This document shows, piece by piece, positions 26,699 to 36,876 of a stretch of DNA of 64,000 nucleotides. Location of the stretch: the NCBI GenBank assembly GCA_949361645.1, contig OX442421.1, positions 9,707,484 to 9,771,483 of the forward strand, in the 5' to 3' direction. The DNA comes from Spongilla lacustris (Eukaryota > Porifera > Demospongiae > Spongillida > Spongillidae). The notes under the pieces were generated by a model that saw nothing but the letters and a program-made list of their open reading frames with translations, was not told the origin of the DNA and searched no databases. The translations under genes were made by a program, and so were the position numbers. Within the stretch, counting starts at the first letter, position 1. Every line of letters begins with the position of its first letter.

Positions 26699-28283
26699 TT
26701 AGGGCAGCTTGACGTCTTCGTCTTCTTTGATGTCCCAGAAGTACTCATAGGTCTGCTCCTGTTTCCACAAAAACTTCTGTTTCAGTAGGCGATGGTTCCG
26801 GTCAAGCGTCTTCAGTTTTGCCATGTCCTCACTATCCAGCTCAACAAGAGTGCTAAACACGTTCTCATTTATCCTTTCTGGATTGACAGACTTTGGGATG
26901 ACCACCATACCGCGTTGAAGAGGAAATGCTAAGCAGACCTGCAAGAGGACAAAGGAATTAATGCATACCCTCAATTAATGCACACCCCCAAAGGGCTAAG
27001 ATGCTGACCTGAGCTGGGGTGGCCGCATGCTTGGCTGCAATCTCCTTGACAAGTGGCTCCAGAAGAGGGTTAGGATCATTAGGGTCCTGCACTGGCCTGG
27101 TAGGGCTGCCCAATGGTGAGTATGCCTCAAACACGATACCTACCAAATGACAGAGCATCAGTCACAGTGTGGGGATGTGAGGTATGGGCGAGTGGAGGAG
27201 ACATAGGTGGAGGAGGGGTAGGTGTGGGAGGGGGTGCAAGATTGGAGTAAGATAAGCCACCTTTGCTATCACAGTACTGCTTCAGCTTGGGCTGCTGGAG
27301 GTAAGGATGACACTCCACCTGGTTCACAGCTGGGACTATCTTGGCTGTCTTCAAGAGGTTTTCCGTCTTGGTGATGGTAAAGTTGGAGATTCCAATGGAT
27401 CTCACCAGCCCTTTCTCTACCAATCTCTCCATGGCCTGTCAACAGCAAATGCCATATGCATTACCTAGACACAATCTACACAACATATGCAACAACAGCT
27501 TCCTCCCCCTCCCCACACCTGTGTATCTAAGCACTACCTACACATACCTCTTATGTACACAACCACACACACATACCTCCCATGTACACACCCACACACA
27601 TACCTCCCATGTCTTCGCCATACTTTCTGGGGAGTACCCCAGTCTATCTTCATCAGTAACCTTGCTGAGATCAGAGGGTGCGTCCTTCTTCAGGGCAGCC
27701 ACTTGATGCACCAGGTACAGGTCCAGATACTCCAGCTGTAGGTTCTTGAGGGTCAGTCTGCACGCTGGCTCCACATCCTCGGGGGCCATGTCATTACACC
27801 TGCCCGCCCGGGGGTGTGGGGGGTTATTAATCGTCACACCATGGCGCAAATAGGGGTGGGGGGTTATTAATCGTCACACCATGGCGCAAATAGGGGTGGG
27901 GGCGCCGGGTTCACTTACCACAGCTTGGATGTGATGTACACTTGGTCCCTCGTCACCACGCCCTCTTTAAAGCAGCGCTGCAGAGCATCCCCTATCTCCC
28001 CTTCGTTGAGGTAGAAGTGGGCGCAGTCAATGTGCCTGTAGCCGGTCTTCAAGGCGTGCTCCACGGCTGCCCCGACCTCTCCCGGCTTGGAGAGCCAGGT
28101 CCTGCAGTTTGTGCATGCAGATGCGTTTATTGCCGATAATGCTTCGCTCGCTTACCCTAGCCCGAAGCTTGGAATCTTCTGCCCGTTATTGAGAGTAATA
28201 AACTCCTTTTTTGTAGGTTAAAGAGTAAAGGTCACCTTAGAACCACTTACATGCGGACCTACCGACACGGTGCTGCCCTCCAT
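26699..28283 (-). CDS. Aldo-keto reductase, copy B
   Basis: Seven exons: 28283-28251, 28205-28156, 28101-27919, 27799-27604, 27435-27261, 27139-27009, 26938-26699, giving 335 aa. The catalytic residues are present ([25 protein letters not shown], His in LVHQVA) and so is the cofactor motif (IPKSVNPERINENV). The Trp-Pro that normally follows the catalytic His is replaced by Gln-Val. All exon boundaries match copies A, C and D, which shows tandem duplication. The acceptor of exon 2 is the unusual acaaaaaag. It lies 286 bp upstream of copy A on the same strand, so each copy appears to have its own short promoter. Confidence 0.92.
27816..27905. repeat. Tandem duplicate (about 40 bp) in AKR-B intron 3
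   Basis: Two copies of gggggttattaatcgtcaca plus ccatggcgcaaataggggt. Confidence 0.8.
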
Positions 28284-29366
28284 ACTTGCAATACGAGTAC
28301 GGTATTACCACGTGCCCAAGTTCCAGAACTACTCCTATGAATATTTTTAATTTCGGCTTGCTATGCTATATATATACATGTACGTACTAATACGTACATT
28401 TGTAAATATAATGATAATTGTGTAATTTGTGTGTGTGCTTTGGGATCCCGAATATAGAACTCTACCACTCTCTGCGAGCACGTTTAATTTATACAGAATT
28501 GAATAAGCCTGCCACATTCAATAAGGCAGCACGCATGCGCGATTGGGCATATATAAATACATGATGTCATGTATGCATAACGCGGAGAAGAGGATGATTA
28601 CATTTAATTCGTTATGATGAGTTGTAATCACGGTTTTTTTTTTTTCCCCTTATGTTGAACTTTAACTATAGTGTTTCCTCTCTCTCTCTCCCCCCCCCCA
28701 GTATTAGTTGGGCGTCGCCCGACTACCGCGTTTGGCTACGCCCAGCTAATACAGTATTACCTCTGCTCAATTAAATTCAACCGGTTGATGTTGGTTAGCA
28801 TACGAAGTTTCAAGACAAGCCGCGGGGCTTAGGTAAGGGATACGCCAATGTTAGTGATAGGGTTAACGTAATAGCGGCCGTAGGCAAAGTACCACTGCGC
28901 ATGCGCATTATACCTAATCTGCTCAGCCTTGCATGCTATTCATTTCAGATGCGTATTACCATGTACCAATATAGTGAGCCCCGTTATTAATAAGTGGACA
29001 GGTGCGCCTGTCATACCATACCCTAGTTTTCTAACAATTATATGTGTACGATATTTGAAAATACGTTTCATGCGCACATATTTCTAGACGCATATGTCTT
29101 TACCCTCCTCAATGATCCCACATATGTGAACATTAGTTGCAGACATGAAGAAGTATCAGTTTAATGACTGTACATATGTCTGGTATTAATGCCAAGGCTT
29201 TTAGCATATTCTGGCAAGAATGCCAAGATTTTAGGGTGATAAATGTTATCATTGCAGATTTGTCATGGTTATTTGAGCTCAGAACATCACCTTGTAAAAC
29301 TGAATTTTGTTTTAATCAGCCCCCCCCCCCCCTCCAAAAAAACGTTTTAAAAAGTTCGCTATGTGT
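28284..29366. other. Spacer between AKR-B and AKR-C
   Basis: No coding exon seen. It holds an upstream region for AKR-B. Near 28699-28757 is a small inverted repeat (agtattagttgggcgtcgcc against ggctacgcccagctaatac), a short foldback-like element; a similar ggctacgcccacctaata occurs at about 25952. Confidence 0.5.
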
Positions 29367-31092
29367 CTATGCCCCTGATGGTAGTTTGAATTCTTCATCT
29401 TCTTTGACGGTCCAGAACTCGTCATATGTCTGCCCCTCTTTGAAAAGGAAGTCCATCTTCAGCAGGCGTTGGTGCTTGTCAAGCGACTGTAGTTTTTTTA
29501 TGTCCTCATCATCCAGGCGCAGGTGTGTGCTTGCCAGGTTCTCTTTGATGCGCTTTTCGTTAGTCGACTTGGGAGTGACCACCATCCCAAGGTTAAGGGG
29601 GAATGCTATGCACACCTGCAATGACCACCATCCCAAGGTTAAGGGGGAATGCTATGCACCCTTGCAATGACCACCATCCCAAGGTTAAGGGGGAATGCTA
29701 TGCACACCTGCAATGACCACCATCCCAAGGTTAAGGGGGAATGCTATGCACACCTGCAATGACCACCATCCCAAGGTTAAGGGGGAATGCTATGCACACC
29801 TGCAATGACCACCATCCCAAGGTTAAGGGGGAATGCTATGCACCCTTGCAATGACCACCATCCCAAGGTTAAGGGGGAATGCTACGCACACCTGCAATAC
29901 AATATAACCACTGGACCAACACCTTGAACATAGAGTTACCTGTGCTGGTGTGACCGAGTGCTTCTTTGCTATTTCCTTAATGATTGGGTCGTGAAGAGGG
30001 TTTGCACCACTAGATGAGCCTAACCCTGGATTGCCCAGTGGCGAGTATGCTCCAAATACAATACCTACAGGGAGACAATTAGATGGTCACCCCCACACAT
30101 ACACTCAAGGGAGCATGAGTCACCTTTGCTATCACAGTACTTCTTCAGCTTGGGCTGCTGGAGGTAAGGATGACTCTCCACCTGGTTCAAAGCTGGGACT
30201 ATCTTGGCTGTCTTCAGAAGGTTGTCAGTCTTGGTAATGGTAAAGTTGGAGATCCCAATGGATCTCACCAGCCCTTTCTCTACCAATTTCTCCATGGCCT
30301 ATAGGGGACAAACACCAACAACCTGCCTTCTCAACCTTCATTTCCTCCAGAACACATCCCATACACACCTTCCTCCAACCTCCCTCCCCCCACACACCTC
30401 CCATGTCTTGGCCATGCGCTTAGGGCAGTAGCCAAGCTTCTGCTCCTCAGTGATCTTGCTGACATCATCAGTAGGTGCGTCCTTCCTCAGGGCAGCGGCC
30501 TGATGGATGAGGTAAAGGTCTAGGTATTCCAGCTTCAAATCCTTAAGAGACTTTCGGCATGCCGGTTCAACATCCTCTGGAGCTTCGTCATTGGCCCTGA
30601 ACGAAAGAAGCGTATTGACCACAGGCACCTATGCCCATGCACAACAGGCGCCTACACCTGCCCAGCACACATAGGCACACACACCTAGGCCACAAGCACC
30701 TATATCTGTACCCAGCTCACCATAACTTTGAGGTCACAAAAACGTCTTCCCTTTTAACGACACCTTCCTTGAAGCAACGCTCAAAAACCTCTCCTATCTC
30801 AGCCTCGTTGTGGTACATCTGGGCACAGTCGATATGTCTGTAGCCATTTTTAAGCGCCAGTTCCACCGCTGCTCCGACCTCTCCTGGTTTGGAAAGCCAC
30901 GTTCTGTGGATCGGATACACCGATATATATAGAAACGCGAGTTTTACACCACTAACCCCAATCCAAAGCTTGGGATCTTATGGCCGCTGTTGAGAGTGTA
31001 ACATTCCTAGCGCGGATGTGGGTTAGAAGCAAGTTAACGTTCGGCCTGAAAACCTAAGGCATTTTGTCTACACTTACCTTTAAAGTACTCAT
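29367..31092 (-). CDS. Aldo-keto reductase, copy C
   Basis: Seven exons: 31092-31078, 31006-30957, 30903-30721, 30596-30398, 30298-30124, 30064-29940, 29615-29367, giving 331 aa. The catalytic residues are kept ([25 protein letters not shown], His in LIHQAA). The cofactor motif reads [13 protein letters not shown] with Thr in place of the usual Ile. As in copy B, Trp-Pro after the catalytic His is lost. The donor of exon 2 is the weak GTTAGT. The acceptor of the last exon lies at the edge of a seven-copy tandem duplication of itself. Confidence 0.92.
29583..29898 (-). repeat. 46 bp tandem array duplicating the acceptor and start of AKR-C's last exon
   Basis: Seven copies at an exact 46 bp spacing (plus-strand cacacctgca or cacccttgca at 29611, 29657, 29703, 29749, 29795, 29841, 29887). 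On the minus strand each unit reads TTGCAG|GTGTGCATAGC and then the first 13 codons ([13 protein letters not shown]). The copies at 29657 and 29841 read TGCAAGGGTG instead. Confidence 0.9.
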
Positions 31093-31386
31093 CACTGCGC
31101 CTGCGTCTGAGATAGTAAGAAGTAATCATCTCCCGCACGAACCGCTCGTTGATATACTAAACGTTGGGAGGCACACACGTGTTAAACCCTTTACAGAGAT
31201 AAAAGGGTCCGCGCCGGCCTTGTCGGGGGAGCATAATCTACTATTCAATGCGGATGACCTTTCGCACAGTCATTTGCTTTGAGGACGATAATGGTTTGTA
31301 GAAAATTATGCTGGCACGCGCACTTTACAAGTTTTTTTAAAAACGTTTTGATGTCCGCGCCGCGTGGCGCAAATTTAATTTGCGTG

Positions 31387-31456
31387 TAGTCTCGTACTTT
31401 TTACCCAGCCCCACACGTTGCGGTGATGCACTGCTGCTGTTAGTACAAGACTAGCC
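31387..31456. mobile_element. Short foldback element with the TAGTCTCGTAC end
   Basis: tagtctcgtac at 31387 and gtacaagacta at 31444-31454 are inverted copies with one mismatch. The end matches the larger element at 7600. It lies between AKR-C and the next gene; the rest of 31093-31950 shows no exon. Confidence 0.5.
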
Positions 31457-31950
31457 ACGCCTACAACAAGTAAATAAATACTTGTGTGCATGTGATTTTG
31501 GCATATCACAACGAAAAGTTTTCACGTCGGTACAGGCCCGTATATTATTTCATGTTGGTACATTATTGTAATACAACTTGGTACGGGGTCGGGAGGAATG
31601 ACATATAGGTACAATGCAGTTTGTACAGTCAGGTACGATATGTAATTACAGTCTGATAATACTTGTTTACATCCTGTACCATTATACGATGACATACTGC
31701 TCCCATCTGTTGACAAGTATGGACCAACTTGTACGGCACGTGACGTTGTACGCGCAATGGCCACAAATATTAAGAATGTAATGGCTGCAATACACTATAA
31801 TGTGAAGCACTGAGAGTTAGTAAGTTATTGACTGGTTTCGCCATCACGGCTTGTAATTGTTGAGACTCTCTGTTACTACGCGATCCAAATGCTCACGCGC
31901 TTCAATCAAAATCGGAAAAATTCGGAAATTTCCGGTCACACAACAAGAAA

Positions 31951-33693
31951 ATGGAAGGCGGCAAGGTGTGTTTTGGAACAGGGTGCTTGCCTAAAGCCAG
32001 TTGTTGGAAACCGTTTCAATGTTTGTTTTTAGTGACATATGTCAGAAAGGCTTTGACAAACAGTACAGACTGGATCGGCATTTTGAAAGTGCTACGCATC
32101 GATCTCTGGCGAAAAGCTTGGCAATCGTGGCACAACAGTTAAGTGTCGAATCCCCTGCTGAGGTATTTAAGTGAATCTATTGTACAAAGTTTACACACTT
32201 ATTTTTTCACATATAGGATGCCCTTGTACCCGATGATGATGTTACCGTAGAGCGTCTAGAAATGGCCATTTCTCCACATCATTCCATAGAAACAGAGGAC
32301 CGTCAGACAGATGTACAGTTGTTTGTGTGTGTTAGTGTTTTGTGTATTTCAGTGTTTGTGTGTATGTACACTGTTTTTCTGTTGTGTTTGTGTGTGTGTG
32401 CATGTGTGTATGTACACCTGTTTTTGTGTTGTGTTTGTGTGTGCATGTGTGTGTATGTACAATGTTTTTGTGTTGTGTGTGCATGTGTGTGTATGTACAA
32501 TGTTTTTGTGTTGTGTGTGCATGTGTGTGTATGTACAATGTTTTTGTGTTGTGTGTGCATGTGTGTGTATGTACAATGTTTTTGTGTTGTGTGTGCATGT
32601 GTGTGTATGTACAATGTTTTTGTGTTGTGTGTGTATGTACAATGTTTTTGTGTTGTGTGTGCATGTGTGTGTGTTTGTGTATATATGTGTGTTGTGTTTA
32701 TGTTTATGTTGGTGTGAGTCTTTTAACTCTTCTGTGCGTCTAGACACAAAACATCTATGGGAAAAAGCAAGCTCCTAGTCGTGATATTGCTAACCACTTT
32801 GCTATTGTAAAACATCTGCGCTACATTTGTGGCGGAGGACTGTTTAACAGCAATGAAAGGTTAGACATCTGATGTTTGTATCCATTCATTCAACTCCAGC
32901 TTTACACAGATGCAGTAAAGGTGTTAATGACCTTAATGATACACATGAAGTACAAGGTTTTTTAAAACTCCGTTCCAAGCAAGGTTTTGAATGCAGACAG
33001 AGATATCTATAAACCTGGAACAGCACGTATGGTGAGTTGTAAGCTATATGTATTGGATAGATTTTATGTGTCTATAAATTTTTTATAGGCAACGTCCTAC
33101 AATGGGAAACTAAGCCTTCTCAAGGTCCATGCTGCCGTAATTGATGGGACTATTGAAGAACTGCAACAGCTCAAGACTTCCTATAGTGTCATCACACACG
33201 TGGGCAGTATGGATGACAACGTACAAGAGCACAGAGCGGTCATCTCCAACTGTTCCGAGCTTGTTCGTTCGGGAGATTATGTTGAATTGCACCCTCCATT
33301 CTGTGAGGTAAAAATATTCTTTATGTAGTTTTTGTTATGATTTCATCTCTTATCCCAGTTCAAATATGGTCAGCTACTGACAACAATCCAACTTAAGTCG
33401 GGTCGTACCCTTTGCCTGGTACAAGGTTTCTTGGCACTGCAGCTACCTAAGGGACAGCCACTCTTGAGTGAGTATGAATGTCCACTTTTCACCCTATCAT
33501 GCTATTTTCTGTGGACAGCACAAGGATTCAGAAGGCAATTTCAATGGTCCATGAATGTGGAAACCACTATACATTTGAAACGGCTGTAATTCTGAACACT
33601 GTAGAACAGGAGCAAGTGGCAGATACCAAGGGTGTGTTTGTACATGACTGGACACAGCTGCTCTATTGCCTTAATGTGTATTGTATTTTTTAA
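31951..33693 (+). CDS. Unrecognised protein with one C2H2-like zinc finger
   Basis: Nine phase-compatible exons: 31951-31967 (donor uncertain), 32033-32162, 32217-32312, 32744-32859, 32910-32920 (11 bp microexon), 32997-33031, 33089-33307, 33359-33471, 33519-33693, about 303 aa. The N-terminus has CQKGFDKQYRLDRHFESATH, which has the tail of a C2H2 finger. Its first Cys is lost if the canonical GT donor (AAGGT|GTGTTT) is used, but would be restored by an exon ending AAGGTGTG. The rest (RDIANHFAIVKHLRYICGGG, KLSLLKVHAAVIDGTIEEL, GRTLCLVQGFLALQLPKG) matches nothing I know. No membrane segment or signal peptide is visible. The start context is caagaaaATGG. Confidence 0.6.
32321..32705 (+). repeat. 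GT-rich 45-46 bp minisatellite in an intron
   Basis: Several copies of a unit containing gtatgtacaatgtttttgtg and ttgtgtgtgcatgtgtgt fill the intron 32313-32743, starting close to the donor. Confidence 0.8.
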
Positions 33694-34255
33694 AAGTTAT
33701 AACAACAGTCGCAATGAACTTTGTCATTGAATTAGAGTTACGGTATATTAAGTCCATTTAAGGATTTCATCTGCTTGTGTACAGGGTTGGTACCTTTCTG
33801 GCGTGTACCGAGTAGTTTTACACTGATCGTGTCAAGCCTGTAAACATCCTGTTGCAGGCTGTATACAACCCTGTACCGAGATCAAACTTATCGTTGTGTA
33901 CATGTATACTGAGAATAACTGTATCACCTCAGGGATTCCCCCCCCCCCCCCTTTCCCTAGCAATGCTGTAGCCGTATAAAAATGCTAAGTGAGGTTTAAG
34001 TGCAGTCCCAGTCCCTTTAATATAGCTAACATTTCGCAGTACTAGACATGCACTTTTAAATTTAACGATTACTGTGTTAAAGTATTACATCCGATTAGCT
34101 ATAGTCGGCAGCTACCGGTACTCAGGCGAAATTGCGGGCGAAATTAAAGATCAAATCATGCTCGCTTCCAGAATCCTATACACCCTATAACGTGTGCCGA
34201 TATTGTCATACAGACGTAACTTTTCGTAATACCGAGTGCACTTCAAAGCCAAAAT
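33694..34255. other. Intergenic spacer, no gene seen
   Basis: Contains a C run (33939-33950) and A/T-rich sequence. The 3' end is probably the promoter of AKR-D. Confidence 0.45.
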
Positions 34256-36495
34256 ATGGCCCTGCGCTTTGGCGTGCAGAGGTGTCGTGCGTATTTCAAA
34301 CTTTCGCGACTTTTGACATCTACGGCGGCGCTTCGAGGCAAGGTAAGATTGAGCGCGAGCGCCCCCCCCCCCCATCTAATAAAATGTAGGCCTATGTATG
34401 GATGTCTCACGCACAGAAGTGCTAGTGTAAGCCGCTACCGCTACTTGTATATATAATGCATTGTCTTTAGAAATGGGAGGTAACCTTGAACACAAAGAGG
34501 CATATACCAGCCATTGGCCTTGGGTGAGCGCGCGAACGTCTTTTGCGGATGTACTCATTTGTATACTACACAATAGGACGTGGCAGGCTAAGCCCCGAGA
34601 GGTGGGGGCAGCAGTGGAGGTGGCCGTACGCACTGGGTACAGGCACATCGACTGTGCCCACATATACGGAAATGAGGCAGAGGTAGGCGAGACCTTACAC
34701 AAGTGCTTCAAAGAGGGCGTGGTGAAGAGAGAGGAGATGTTTATTACTTCCAAGTTATGGTACGTGGGCTGTGATGATTTCACAAGTTGACCTGCCACTC
34801 TTGCTTGGCCCTTAGGAACACTGACCACGCCCCATATGATGTCACACCAGCCTGTCAGCGCTCCCTGAAGAACCTCACTTTGGACTACCTGGACCTGTAC
34901 CTGGTCCACTGGCCACAACAGATAAAGAAAGGGGGCAGGGTTAGCGCTGACGATGTGATTGGTTATGATAAGGAGTGTATTGCAACCTGCTGGAAGGTAG
35001 GTGGATACTTGTAGGGAACGGAATCAGTATGGAATAGAATGGGTACTATGAGGTAGCTGGAACACATCTGTTAATCTCACACAGGCCATGGAAGGTTTGG
35101 TGGAGAAAGGTCTTGTCAAAGCTATTGGTATCTCCAACTTTACCATCACCAAGACAGAAAACCTCTTGAAGACAGCCAAGATTATCCCAGCTGTGAACCA
35201 GGTGGAGTGTCATCCTTACCTCCAGCAGGCCAAGCTGAAGGAATATTGTGATAGCAAAGGTATGTGTGCATGTGTGTGTGTGCATGTGTGTGCGTGTTCG
35301 CATCAGTATGAATGGAGGAATGAAGATGTGTGCAGTATTGTGTGCCATTGACTTAATGGAAGAAGATGAGAAAACACCAAGCCACCCCCTCATAATTCTA
35401 CATTTTTGGGGAGAGAGGGGGTCCCCCACTTCCTTTTGCCCCCCTCCCCCTCCCCTGTGGGCACAGCCCAAATGCTTTATGGCATTTTGTACTGCACATC
35501 TCATCATGTCTCTGAGTGTCTTTCTTTATCAACCCTCTGAAACTTTCTCCCTACTATTTTAACAAGTTGTTACAAGTGCAAATTTTACTTTCGTCCCCAG
35601 AGTAAATACTCACAGCAATCAGTAGCATTGAACAGTGGCTATGCTTCTGAAGTATTTATCACCAATAGCTAAAAACTCCATCACTAAGCAGGCACACTAG
35701 CTCAACAGTTGATGCGCTCCATCACTTACCATTTCACCTCTAAAATGGGTGCACCGGGGGTTTGATTTGAGTGTGTTTGGCTGTCAGAGTTGGGTGGGTA
35801 ATATGGGAGTCTAGAACATTTTAAACCATTAGTACCTGCCTCATGCATGTATGTTGGCCCTTAGGATGAGAACTGAGTGAGGCATCTGGTAGTGTGCCTA
35901 CTTTGTGAGGGCATCTGCTAGTGTGCCTATAGTACCAAGAAGGGGGAGGAGGGGGGAGTCCCAATGTTCCAGATAACATAGCATCACATCTATGTAATGT
36001 TCCTCACCAACATGTGATTCTCCACCACCTTCCTATGCATACATTAATATCACTAAGGGATTGTCCTCGAAGCATACTCCCCTCTGGGGGGGCCTGCACG
36101 CTCCTCAAAGAGGAGGACTGATGTGGATGTTCTGGTCGACCCCTCTATAAGGGAAATAGCTGTTAAGCATGGCGCCACTACTGCTCAGGTGTGTGGGTGT
36201 TTGTGTGACTACCAAGACAGCTCTTTGATCAACATGCCATTGACTCTTCTAACAGATCTGCATAGCGTACCAGCTTCACCGAGGGTTGGTGGTGATCCCC
36301 AAGTCTGTGACTCCAGACAGGATCAGGGAAAACCTCAAGGCCACTGAGGTCAGGCTGGACACAGAGGACCTCCAGAGGTTGGGGGCGCTGGACAGGAACG
36401 TGAGGTTCTTAAGCTCTGTGATGCTGAAGAGAGGACAGACACCAGACGAGCTGTGGGATGTTGAGCAAGATGCACTCTTTGTTGTGCGCCACTAA
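34256..36495 (+). CDS. Aldo-keto reductase, copy D, with a mitochondrial-type leader
   Basis: Seven exons: 34256-34342, 34471-34523, 34577-34759, 34816-34996, 35085-35259, 36058-36188, 36256-36495, giving 349 aa. The last six exons have the same boundaries as copies A-C. The catalytic set is complete ([25 protein letters not shown], His in LVHWPQ), and it alone keeps the canonical HWP. The cofactor motif is [13 protein letters not shown]. Exon 1 adds 29 residues ([20 protein letters not shown], then TSTAALRGK) rich in Arg and hydrophobic residues with no acid, as in a mitochondrial presequence. This localisation is inferred. The gene runs opposite to copies A-C. Confidence 0.92.
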
Positions 36496-36876
36496 TAGCA
36501 CTGCCGCTCCTCCTGTATGCCTGCATGCTATGGTACAGTATAGATGAGCTGTTAGTGTGAGCATCTATGTGTCATACTTACATACAGCCATATTCAGTCC
36601 ATTGTGCACATCACGAAAGGTTTTATAAAATGTATGAGTCTAGTGTGTAGTCAGCTCTGTTGAGTCCGTACGATTGACTCTACTTCTGGGGGTATCTAAT
36701 ACTTGGGGAGTAAGAAAGGCAGGTTTGTGAGCTTAGAAATCACAGACCATATGTCTGCAAGAGAAAAAAACAATCTATAGCTCGTATGTACTATTGCCCA
36801 CATTAACTAGCTACTGTGGGCGCCTGGGAACGAGAACGTGCGGGAGGCGTGGCTACACTTGCCAACGTAAACAGAG
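36496..36876. other. Spacer between AKR-D and the orphan membrane-protein gene
   Basis: No exon or clear poly(A) signal is recognised in these 381 bp. Confidence 0.4.

Noticed and set aside
32262..32778. Cys/Val-rich frames of 103-155 aa
   Set aside because: The GT-rich intronic repeat of the zinc-finger-like gene.
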